This document shows, piece after piece, positions 1 through 4,634 of a DNA stretch of 5,009 nucleotides. Source of the stretch: an uncultured Veillonellaceae bacterium (lineage in GTDB: Bacteria; Bacillota; Negativicutes; Veillonellales; Dialisteraceae). The stretch spans positions 1 through 5,009 of the forward strand of contig CAUBUJ010000127.1 in the NCBI GenBank assembly GCA_958439155.1, given 5' to 3'. The translations under genes were made by a program, and so were the position numbers. Numbering within the stretch: position 1 is the stretch's first letter; each line of letters starts with the position of its first letter. The notes beneath the pieces are model-generated. The model was not told the origin of the DNA, did not search any database, and worked only from the letters and a program-made list of their open reading frames with translations.

Positions 1-8
1 CTAAAGAC

Positions 9-27
9 GAAGCCATTTGGCTTTTTC
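9..27 (+). terminator. Weak hairpin with T-tract, possible terminator of an upstream gene
   Basis: AAGCC (10-14) and GGCTT (19-23) can pair around a 4-base ATTT loop, and the second arm runs into five T residues. This could be the end of a transcript entering from left of the window. The stem is only 5 bp, much weaker than the two clear terminators elsewhere in the window, so the call is tentative. Confidence 0.3.
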
Positions 28-50
28 AATTTACACCATTATACGGACAT

Positions 51-143
51 TACCAGGCACCATCTGCCTTTGACCTCAGACCTTAGACCTTAGACCCCGC
101 CGCCCACTCCTTTAAGGCGGCGTACCACCGCTCCGCGCTTGAC
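51..143 (-). repeat. Dispersed repeat, copy 1: heptamer tract plus conserved GC-rich core
   Basis: On the minus strand this reads as four consecutive 7-base units, GTCTAAG, GTCTAAG, GTCTGAG and GTCAAAG (plus-strand 95 down to 68). They are flanked by a core reading AGCGGTGGTACGCCGCC (about 115-132) and by a TGGTGCCT block. The same three parts recur near 3306-3446 in opposite orientation, and a variant lies near 4591-4634. The repeat sits directly upstream of the Gx transporter gene and leaves little room for a promoter between it and that gene's ribosome binding site. No coding potential is evident. Confidence 0.75.
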
Positions 144-165
144 TTTCATTTCCAGGGAGGTTGTT

Positions 166-678
166 ATGAGAAATCACCTGCGCCATTTGAATGGTATGGC
201 CCTTTTGACCGGGCTGTCGCTGATTCTTTTTGTGATCGAAGCGCAGATTCCGCCGCCGCTGCCTCTTCCTGGGGTGAAGATAGGCCTGGCCAATGTGGTC
301 ACGGTGTATGCGGCGTGCCGCTATGGCCTCAAGGATGCGCTTCTTATCCTGTTGGCGCGGATTTTTCTGGCCGGCATGTTCGCTGGGCAGGCGGCCGCGC
401 TGTTCTACAGCCTTTCCGGAGGTCTCCTCTGCCTTCTTGGCATGGCGGCACTCCGCCATTGGATTCCTCTTCGTTTCCTTTGGCTGATCAGTATAGCCGG
501 CGCCATTCTCCACAATACTGGACAGATTGGAGCGGCGGTTCTTATGACCGGGACAGAGGCGGCGCTGCTTTATTGGCCCATTCTCACGGTGACCGGTGCG
601 GCAGCGGGACTCTTTACGGGGATAGCGGCGCAGTATATGCTCCTCCGTTTCCGCCATGTCCTCACCATTGCCGCGTGA
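166..678 (+). CDS. Gx transporter family membrane protein (annotated historically as heptaprenyl diphosphate synthase component I-like)
   Basis: This is a 170-residue, very hydrophobic protein with about five or six membrane segments (roughly residues 10-28, 40-55, 57-75, 78-97, 104-125 and 134-160). Family-like motifs are PGVKIGLANVVT (35-46), LFYSLSGG (79-86) and AGAILHNTGQ (111-120). These match the Gx_transp/Hpre_diP_synt_I family, small integral membrane proteins resembling substrate-binding components of ECF-type importers. The old name linking the family to heptaprenyl diphosphate synthesis rests on gene neighbourhood. The substrate is unknown. I chose the ATG at 166 because AGGGAGG (154-160) lies 5 bases upstream; an in-frame TTG at 139 would add nine residues but has no ribosome site. 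The next gene follows after 32 bases and is probably co-transcribed. The family assignment is firm, the function is not. Confidence 0.85.
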   Translation: MRNHLRHLNGMALLTGLSLILFVIEAQIPPPLPLPGVKIGLANVVTVYAACRYGLKDALLILLARIFLAGMFAGQAAALFYSLSGGLLCLLGMAALRHWIPLRFLWLISIAGAILHNTGQIGAAVLMTGTEAALLYWPILTVTGAAAGLFTGIAAQYMLLRFRHVLTIAA

Positions 679-710
679 GAGCAGGGATTTGTATACCAGG
701 AGGGACAGAA

Positions 711-1223
711 ATGAAACCATGGGCAGCATGGGCGGCGGCAGCCGCTATGACAATTTTTTTGACAGCCTGTGCCGGCGAGAAGCCTTCCGCAGGCAGCACG
801 GCGATGGCTGCAGAGGGAGGCGCCCTTTCCTCTGCGGCGGCACCAGATCGTCATGGGAGAGATATCATGAAAGAAGGACAGACTATATACTTGATGGCAG
901 ATGGGAAGCGGATTTCTATCCGCCTTGGCGAAGGGAAAACGGCGCAGCGCCTGGCCCGTATGCTGCCGGCGGACCTTACTTTTGAAGATTTTAACGGCAC
1001 GGAAAAAATCGCTTATCCGCCGGAAAAACTGGATACGGCAGGGGATGAGGGTGGCCACGCGCCCAAGCCGGGCGATCTTTGCCTCTACAAACCCTGGGGC
1101 AATCTTTGTATTTTCTACAAGCCCTGGAGCGCGTCTGATGATCTCATTTATATAGGCCATGTGGAAGAGGGCCTGGACGGGCTTGTCAGCAAGAGCCGCT
1201 TCACAGGGCGCCTTGCTAGGTAA
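711..1223 (+). CDS. Cyclophilin-like fold lipoprotein
   Basis: This 170-residue protein has a lipoprotein signal: a lysine at residue 2, a hydrophobic stretch at about 4-18 and the lipobox LTAC with Cys20 as the predicted lipidated residue. A low-complexity Ala/Gly/Ser linker (21-50) follows. Residues about 57-160 resemble the small bacterial cyclophilin-like domain (Cyclophil_like2 family). The recognisable run is GKTAQRLARMLP, DLTFEDFNGTEKI, PPEKL, PKPGDLCLYKPWGNLCIFY and a late LIYIGHVEEGLDGL. Family members adopt a cyclophilin fold, but peptidyl-prolyl isomerase activity is not established for them and should not be assumed. The protein is probably anchored outside the cytoplasmic membrane. 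AGGAGGG at 698-704 with 6-base spacing supports the ATG at 711. It follows the Gx transporter gene by 32 bases and ends on a strong terminator, so it is the last gene of that unit. A longer upstream open frame exists but would read through the transporter gene. Confidence 0.8.
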   Translation: MKPWAAWAAAAAMTIFLTACAGEKPSAGSTAMAAEGGALSSAAAPDRHGRDIMKEGQTIYLMADGKRISIRLGEGKTAQRLARMLPADLTFEDFNGTEKIAYPPEKLDTAGDEGGHAPKPGDLCLYKPWGNLCIFYKPWSASDDLIYIGHVEEGLDGLVSKSRFTGRLAR

Positions 1224-1260
1224 AAAAGCGCTTCCTCCGTACCTGGGGGAGCGCTTTTTC
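1222..1260 (+). terminator. Rho-independent terminator after the lipoprotein gene
   Basis: AAAAAGCGC followed by TCCTCC pairs with GGGGGA followed by GCGCTTTTT around a GTACCT loop, with one bulged T and one G-T pair. The stem starts inside the TAA stop of the lipoprotein gene. Flanking A and T tracts allow action in both directions, but no minus-strand gene reaches it here. Confidence 0.85.
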
Positions 1261-1263
1261 GCT

Positions 1264-1279
1264 GCCGCCCCGGGGCGGC
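1264..1279. repeat. 16-bp perfect GC palindrome
   Basis: GCCGCCCCGGGGCGGC is a perfect 16-base palindrome just after the terminator and 7 bases before a candidate -35 box. It could be a protein-binding site, or simply GC-rich spacer. As RNA it would not form a normal hairpin without opening the centre. Confidence 0.5.
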
Positions 1280-1285
1280 TCTGTC

Positions 1286-1314
1286 TTGACGGTCTCCCAT
1301 GGAGCAAGTAAGAT
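1286..1314 (+). promoter_or_regulatory. Candidate sigma-70-type promoter of the B3/B4-exonuclease-ATL operon
   Basis: TTGACG (1286-1291) matches the -35 consensus at five of six bases. TAAGAT (1309-1314), after a 17-base spacer, matches the -10 consensus at four of six. A promoter is expected here because a strong terminator lies just upstream and a three-gene operon starts at 1380. The alternative -10 boxes GATAAT or TAATAT, a few bases later, match better but give spacers of 20-22 bases. Confidence 0.4.
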
Positions 1315-1330
1315 AATATTTGAATGTCCG

Positions 1331-1348
1331 AGGGGAGGGACCTCCCCT
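1331..1348 (+). promoter_or_regulatory. Inverted repeat in the operon leader (operator or mRNA hairpin)
   Basis: AGGGGAGG (1331-1338) and CCTCCCCT (1341-1348) are perfect inverted 8-mers separated by GA. The repeat lies about 16 bases after the candidate -10 box and 31 bases before the ATG. It could be a repressor site on DNA, or a 7-bp hairpin with a GGAC loop in the 5' leader. There is no T-tract after it, so it is not a terminator. Confidence 0.45.
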
Positions 1349-1379
1349 GCTATAGAGAATACAGAAAAGGAAGAGATCC

Positions 1380-2144
1380 ATGGAATTTCATACAGCACCT
1401 GCTATATTTGAACAATTTCCTGATTTCAACGCGGGAATCATCGCGGCCAAAGGCATAGACAATGAAACAGAAGATGAAGATATCGAAGCATTTCTCCGCC
1501 ACGCCAGCCTGGAGGCGGGGCTTTTGCTGAATTTGAAGCCCCTTGCCTCTGATTCCTCCGTGCAGGCCTACCGGAGCGCTCTCGCCAAGGCGGGCATTGA
1601 TCCGGCGGCCCATTTGTCCACCATGGAAGCGGGGCTCCTGGCGCTCAAAGAAGGTATCGCCCAGGAACAGCAGGCAGGGACCTCGGCGGTGATGAGCGGT
1701 ATGACCGGTTTCATCGGCATGCAGGCCTTTGCGCGGAAGACCCCTGCGGAAGATCTCGCCGCCGGGGCAGAGCTCCAGTTCCGCATGCCGGTGCTTCCTT
1801 TTGACATCGGGAAAAATGGCGTCATGACTCTCCGGCCGGCAGAAGCGGGGGATACCTTCACCGCCAGGGACGGGAAGGCAGAGACGCCACGCGAAGGTGA
1901 GCCTTTATTTGTGCTGAATCAGGAAGCGGCAGCGCGGCGTTTCTTCTGCGACATGGGCAAGGCGGGCCGCGTCACGGAAGATACGCGCCACCTGCTTTTG
2001 GTGATTCCCTGTTTCGCGGTGAACCGGCGCCGCGCCATGTCCGTGCGGAATGAGCTCGCCCGGCGGGTGAAAGATTCCTTCGGCCGCGCGGCGGAGATGG
2101 CCTGGATCGATGAAGCCCATCCTTCCTATGTGTCGGAAATTTAA
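1380..2144 (+). CDS. Stand-alone B3/B4 domain protein (PheRS beta-subunit tRNA-editing-like domain)
   Basis: This 254-residue, probably cytoplasmic protein has no signal peptide. The opening IFEQFPDFNAGIIAAKGIDN (9-28) matches the start of free-standing B3/B4 domain proteins. Later family-like parts are AYRSALAKAGID (63-74), STMEAGLLALKEG (80-92), VMTLRPAEAGDTF (148-160), PREGEP (170-175) and TEDTRHLLLVI (199-209). In the beta subunit of phenylalanyl-tRNA synthetase the B3/B4 domain hydrolyses mischarged tRNA(Phe); free-standing relatives are often uncharacterised. The middle (about 100-147), where relatives commonly carry a conserved Asp-x-Tyr-Asn-type segment and a Gly-Gly-x-Asp stretch, is poorly conserved here, so editing activity is doubtful. 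AAAGGAAG at 1366-1373 supports the ATG. The exonuclease gene follows after 17 bases, implying co-transcription. Confidence 0.75.
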   Translation: MEFHTAPAIFEQFPDFNAGIIAAKGIDNETEDEDIEAFLRHASLEAGLLLNLKPLASDSSVQAYRSALAKAGIDPAAHLSTMEAGLLALKEGIAQEQQAGTSAVMSGMTGFIGMQAFARKTPAEDLAAGAELQFRMPVLPFDIGKNGVMTLRPAEAGDTFTARDGKAETPREGEPLFVLNQEAAARRFFCDMGKAGRVTEDTRHLLLVIPCFAVNRRRAMSVRNELARRVKDSFGRAAEMAWIDEAHPSYVSEI

Positions 2145-2161
2145 AGGATGGCCAGGGAAGA

Positions 2162-2749
2162 ATGAAGTACGCAGCCATTGATTTTGAAACGGCCAATTAT
2201 GACCGGGCCAGCGCCTGCTCCCTCGGGATTGTCCTGTCCGACGGGGAGAAAGTGACCGACGAATGGTACCGCCTGATCCGCCCGCCGCAGATGAAATTTG
2301 ATGAAAACTGCATGATGGTGAATCAGATTCATCCGGAAATGGTGGAACATGAGCCGGAATTTTCCGCTTTCTGGGAAGACATTGCAAGGCTTCTCGAAGG
2401 GACCATCGTATTTGCCCACAACGCCCGCTTCGATATGGGAGTGCTCGCGGCGACCCTTGACTGGTATGATCTGCCGGATATCCATTTCCGCTATGGATGC
2501 ACAGTGAAACTCTCCCGGGCGCTCTGGAAGCAGATGGCCAATCACAAGCTCAATACGGTAGCAGGAAATCTGGGATTTTCCTTCCATCATCATCAGGCGC
2601 TGGACGACGCCCGGGCCTGTGAATACATCGTGCGGAAAGCATTGGAAGAGACCCATGCGGAGACGGTGGAAGCCATGATGGAAGCGGCAGGACAGACGCT
2701 CTCTCCTTTCGCGGTGAAGCGCACAAAAAAGCCAATGTCGTTATTTTAA
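2162..2749 (+). CDS. DEDDh-family 3'-5' exonuclease (DNA polymerase III epsilon-like)
   Basis: This 195-residue protein holds all the expected metal-binding and catalytic residues of the DEDDh exonuclease fold. Exo I is AIDFETA with Asp7 and Glu9. Exo II is AHNARFDMGVL with Asp91. Exo III is HQALDDA with His144 and Asp149. Such enzymes remove nucleotides from 3' ends with two metal ions and act in proofreading, repair or RNA trimming. There is no BRCT, helicase or GIY-YIG extension, so this is the short single-domain form; it is not clearly the replicative DnaQ subunit. The tail after about 165 is basic and ends KRTKKPMSLF. It starts 17 bases after the B3/B4 gene, with a modest CAGGG site (2153-2157). 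The ribosome site of the next gene overlaps its stop codon, so the two are probably translated from one message. Confidence 0.9.
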   Translation: MKYAAIDFETANYDRASACSLGIVLSDGEKVTDEWYRLIRPPQMKFDENCMMVNQIHPEMVEHEPEFSAFWEDIARLLEGTIVFAHNARFDMGVLAATLDWYDLPDIHFRYGCTVKLSRALWKQMANHKLNTVAGNLGFSFHHHQALDDARACEYIVRKALEETHAETVEAMMEAAGQTLSPFAVKRTKKPMSLF

Positions 2750-2761
2750 AAGGAGGGCCTT

Positions 2762-3223
2762 ATGGATCACTGCGTGATTGAAACGCCGGCAGGGACACTG
2801 CTCCTCTGGGAGATCCGGGACTGCCTCACCGAATGCACCTGGGCCAGCGCCCCCCTCCGGGCGCCTGCCTCGCCCCTTCTCCAGAAGGCAGCGGAAGAAA
2901 TCGGGGAATACTTCGCAGGGAAACGGCGGGATTTTGATCTTCCCATCGCGCCGCCAGGCAATACCTTCGAAAGCCGCGTCTGGGAAGCGATGCTTGCCGT
3001 CCCTTATGGGAAGACCATGACCGCGGCAAAGCTCGCCGCCAAAGCGGGATTCCCCAAGAAAGTGCGCCAGGTTATCGCGGTCTGCAGCAAATGCCCGATC
3101 GCCCTTTTCCTCCCGTCTCACCGGATCGTAGGAGACAAAACAGACGGCGGCTACTCCGGCGGCATGGATGTGAAGTACAAACTCTGGGATATAGAAAAGA
3201 TTCCCCATAAAGCATCAGAATAA
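2762..3223 (+). CDS. Alkyltransferase-like (ATL) protein: O6-alkylguanine-DNA alkyltransferase homologue lacking the catalytic cysteine
   Basis: This 153-residue protein has the two-part layout of bacterial Ogt-type methyltransferases. A short N-terminal region (TPAGTLLLWE, 8-17; EYFAGKRRDFDLP, 49-61) precedes the DNA-binding/active-site domain (TFESRVWEAMLAVPYGKT, 68-85; KKVRQVIA, 99-106; LPSHRIVG, 117-124; GGYSGGMDVKYKLWDIE, 129-145). The hallmark PCHR is PSHR here, so Ser119 (codon TCT at 3116-3118) replaces the methyl-accepting cysteine. The Asn of the usual NP pair is Cys111, and the SY after the YG turn is TA. The likely arginine finger (Arg102), His120, Tyr131 and Glu145 are kept. Cys-less homologues (ATLs) bind O6-alkylguanine and hand it to nucleotide excision repair; that role is inferred here. 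Loss of function by mutation is the alternative. AGGAGGG (2751-2757) gives a strong ribosome site. It is the last gene of the operon. Confidence 0.85.
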   Translation: MDHCVIETPAGTLLLWEIRDCLTECTWASAPLRAPASPLLQKAAEEIGEYFAGKRRDFDLPIAPPGNTFESRVWEAMLAVPYGKTMTAAKLAAKAGFPKKVRQVIAVCSKCPIALFLPSHRIVGDKTDGGYSGGMDVKYKLWDIEKIPHKASE

Positions 3224-3262
3224 AAAATCCTGTTGGACTGTGAAAGGTCCAACAGGATTTTT
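3223..3262 (+). terminator. Rho-independent terminator of the operon
   Basis: AAAAATCCTGTTGGAC (3223-3238) and GTCCAACAGGATTTTT (3247-3262) form a perfect 16-bp stem with an 8-base loop, starting at the stop codon of the ATL gene. The A and T tracts at its ends would allow termination from either direction, so it could also stop readthrough from the minus strand. Confidence 0.93.
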
Positions 3263-3305
3263 GCGTATAACAGGGCGGGATTGGGGCAACATGGGAGTGG
3301 GGCGC

Positions 3306-3446
3306 AGAGCGCAAAGCGGTGGTGCGCCGCCTCGGGTACAATGGGCGGCGAAAAGTATTAGAAGTCCGGGGCGCAGCGGATTGTGCGTCTTGGGAGTGGG
3401 GTCTAAGGCCTGAAGTCTGAGGTCAAAGGCTTGGTGGTGCCTCATT
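3306..3446 (+). repeat. Dispersed repeat, copy 2: core plus heptamer tract
   Basis: The core AGCGGTGGTGCGCCGCC (3315-3331) and GGGCGGCG (3343-3350) match copy 1 in reverse complement. A roughly 45-base stretch absent from copy 1 follows. Then come four in-phase 7-mers, GTCTAAG, GCCTGAA, GTCTGAG and GTCAAAG (3401-3428), and the TGGTGCCT block (3434-3441). The order of parts equals that of copy 1 read on the other strand, so the two copies are inverted with respect to each other and enclose the five-gene block. Confidence 0.75.
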
Positions 3447-3454
3447 GGTGTGGA

Positions 3455-3482
3455 GTCTGAAGCCAGGAGTCAGAAGTCTGGA
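3455..3482 (+). repeat. Second heptamer tract adjoining copy 2
   Basis: Four consecutive 7-base units, GTCTGAA, GCCAGGA, GTCAGAA and GTCTGGA, continue the degenerate GTCTGAR theme 26 bases after the first tract ends. The exact 7-base phase is kept within the tract. A 7-base period is not codon-compatible, which argues against coding use. Confidence 0.65.
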
Positions 3483-3556
3483 GAGGAAATAGGAAGGTCC
3501 TTTTTATATGCGGCTTCGCCTGCATGGCGGTTTTAAAACCAGCGTATTCTCATACT

Positions 3557-3606
3557 GGCTCCCTCTCAGCCTCCCTAGTCGGCAGCTCTTCCCTAAGGGG
3601 CGAACC
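3557..3606 (+). repeat. REP-like palindromic unit A
   Basis: The unit begins GGCTCCCTCTCAGCCT and ends CCCTAAGGGGCGAACC, with an internal GGCAGCTCTTCC. The reverse complement of positions 3683-3726 shows the same order of blocks (CCCTCTCAG, CAGCTCT, CCC...GGGGCGA-CC), so this is one member of a repeat pair. Such short GC-rich units with CCCTAAGGGG-type hairpins are typical of extragenic palindromic repeats. No gene is encoded. Confidence 0.65.
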
Positions 3607-3682
3607 ATAGCTTGTGATATTCTTACGGAATGCGCTGATTGACATGGGTATAAACCGAAAATGGAAATATGGCACTGTACAA

Positions 3683-3726
3683 GGCTCGCCCCGCAAGGGG
3701 AGAGCTGGCCGAAGGCCTGAGAGGGG
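3683..3726 (-). repeat. REP-like palindromic unit B, inverted relative to unit A
   Basis: The unit runs GGCTCGCCCCGCAAGGGG, AGAGCTGGCCGAAGGCC, TGAGAGGGG. It contains two small hairpins, CCCCGCAAGGGG and GGCCGAAGGCC. In reverse complement it aligns with unit A, 76 bases to the left, with substitutions mainly in the hairpin loops and with one hairpin (GGCC-GAA-GGCC) better kept than in unit A. Together A and B make a roughly 170-bp inverted pair. Confidence 0.7.
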
Positions 3727-3754
3727 CGGGTGTGCGTAAGTGTGGCTTTGAATG

Positions 3755-3772
3755 ATGCATGGGCCCATGCAT
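3755..3772. repeat. 18-bp perfect palindrome
   Basis: ATGCATGGGCCCATGCAT is identical to its own reverse complement over 18 bases. It lies in the gene-free spacer, 28 bases right of REP-like unit B. It could be a binding site for a dimeric protein, a recombination remnant or a cruciform-prone site. Nothing nearby decides between these. Confidence 0.6.
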
Positions 3773-3844
3773 GAGGCAGCAAAGTCACATTTCCCAATGA
3801 TTTGTCCAGTTTCGGGTTTAAAATCACTGGGTACGCAGGATCAT

Positions 3845-3904
3845 CCCCTCTCAGGCAGCTTCGCTGACAGACCCGCGCTGCCAAGTTAGGAAGGGGGCAG
3901 CGCC
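3845..3904. repeat. REP-like unit C with two hairpins
   Basis: CCCCTCTCAGGCAGCTTCGCTGACAG resembles the CCCTCTCAG start of units A and B, with a different hairpin. It is followed by GCGCTGCC (3875-3882) pairing perfectly with GGCAGCGC (3896-3903) across a 13-base loop. A short TTTT run a few bases later is too distant and weak for a confident terminator call. It is probably a diverged member of the same extragenic repeat group. Confidence 0.45.
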
Positions 3905-3978
3905 CGCTTTTGCAGCAGCGGAAAGCGTGACCACCGGCACATCATCCTACCCTGCTCGGGACGAGCCTTTCTTCATTG

Positions 3979-4003
3979 GCTGATCTATTAGCGATCAGCT
4001 TTT
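3979..4003. repeat. Small hairpin GCTGATC/GATCAGC followed by TTTT
   Basis: GCTGATC (3979-3985) pairs with GATCAGC (3993-3999) over a 7-base loop and is followed by four T residues. It looks terminator-like on the plus strand, but no plus-strand gene lies nearby upstream. I list it as a structured repeat rather than a terminator. Confidence 0.35.
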
Positions 4004-4011
4004 AGTGAGCA

Positions 4012-4208
4012 GCGCGTCATTACGAGCGGACGTGCGCGGGACATATGAGAGTAAATGGATTTTCTCTTATGAAGCATAGAGTCGAGGTCCTTGCTGCCCC
4101 CTTTAGGGGAGATCTTTCGATTTTGACGAAAGATCTCTCCACTCTTTCCTGTACTTTTTTATTTAGAACAACGCATACCGTAGAATACGATCGGTCGAGA
4201 TGACGCAC
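4012..4208. repeat. About 195-bp MITE/REP-like element with terminal inverted repeats
   Basis: The left end GCGCGTCATTACGAGCGG and the reverse complement of the right end (4191-4208) match at 13 of 18 positions, including an unbroken GCGTCAT. Inside is a strong stem: GAGATCTTTCG (4109-4119) and CGAAAGATCTC (4127-4137) around ATTTTGA, extendable by three pairs, with CCCCCTTTAGGGG just before it. The GTCAT-x-x-CGA ends and the internal GAGATCTTTCG hairpin are typical in style of non-coding repeat elements found in many bacterial genomes. No transposase is encoded, so movement, if any, would need one supplied elsewhere. The minus-strand frame through it has no recognisable domain. Confidence 0.6.
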
Positions 4209-4590
4209 ATTGCGAAGAAAACGAGCCTTCCTCCGCACCGCCTGCCGATATCCAAAATCATCGCACCTGAGGCCTCGCTTCCTGCCCGCAAGTTCCAAAA
4301 TCCCATTCAGCTCCCCGGCCATTCGCAGTCCGGCCCCGGAGGGGATGCGAAGGTGAGTGACAGCGGGAATTATGGACATGCCTCCCGAGCGTAGCGAGTT
4401 TCAAGCCATCCGCTCCTGCTCACCGGAAGTAGACAAAGCGAGATGGGCGGCCAAGAAAAGAAATGAAGTTCCCCAGTGGATTCCATTGAAAAAACAGAAG
4501 TATGGGTGGAATGACAATGGACTCATATACGTCATACAGGACCGTGTGGAGAAGCCAGGCCGGCGTCTGAGGCCTTCCAAGGAGGCCCAT

Positions 4591-4634
4591 GCGGCGAGCA
4601 TCCACCGCTCTGCGCTCTCAACTCTCAGCTCTGC
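4591..4634 (-). repeat. Dispersed repeat, copy 3 (variant): core plus heptamer-like tract
   Basis: On the minus strand, GCAGAGC, TGAGAGT and TGAGAGC (4634 down to 4614) form three in-phase 7-mers, followed by GCAGAGCGGTGGATGCTCGCCGC. The GCGGTGG...CGCCGC part matches the core of copies 1 and 2, while the 7-mers have a different sequence (TGAGAGY rather than GTCTGAR). It lies about 50 bases beyond the stop codon of the TRAP binding-protein gene. Confidence 0.55.

Noticed and set aside
17..44. Possible promoter TTGGCT-N16-TTATAC before the Gx transporter gene
   Set aside because: The -35 match is weak and overlaps the possible terminator stem, and the repeat lies between it and the gene. Not strong enough to annotate.
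315..710. N-terminal extension of the lipoprotein frame
   Set aside because: It overlaps the Gx transporter gene in another frame. The internal ATG at 711 has an ideal ribosome site and begins a proper lipoprotein signal.
570..1307. Long minus-strand frame opposite the first operon
   Set aside because: It is antisense to two recognisable genes and reads through a strong terminator stem. Its composition is that of a GC-rich shadow frame.
1315..1379. T-box or riboswitch upstream of the B3/B4 gene
   Set aside because: The leader is only about 60 bases and contains no T-box motif or terminator/antiterminator pair, only one short inverted repeat.
3401..3482. CRISPR-like array
   Set aside because: The repeated unit is only 7 bases with no unique spacers and no cas genes nearby, so it is a tandem repeat.
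3504..3884. Minus-strand 126-codon frame
   Set aside because: It runs across REP-like units A and B and the 18-bp palindrome. Low-complexity, Arg/Ser/Pro-rich translation and lack of a ribosome site argue against a gene.
4020..4379. Minus-strand 119-codon frame
   Set aside because: Most of it covers the repeat element with inverted ends, its start has no ribosome site, and the product shows no known fold. It is probably a chance frame created by repeat sequence.
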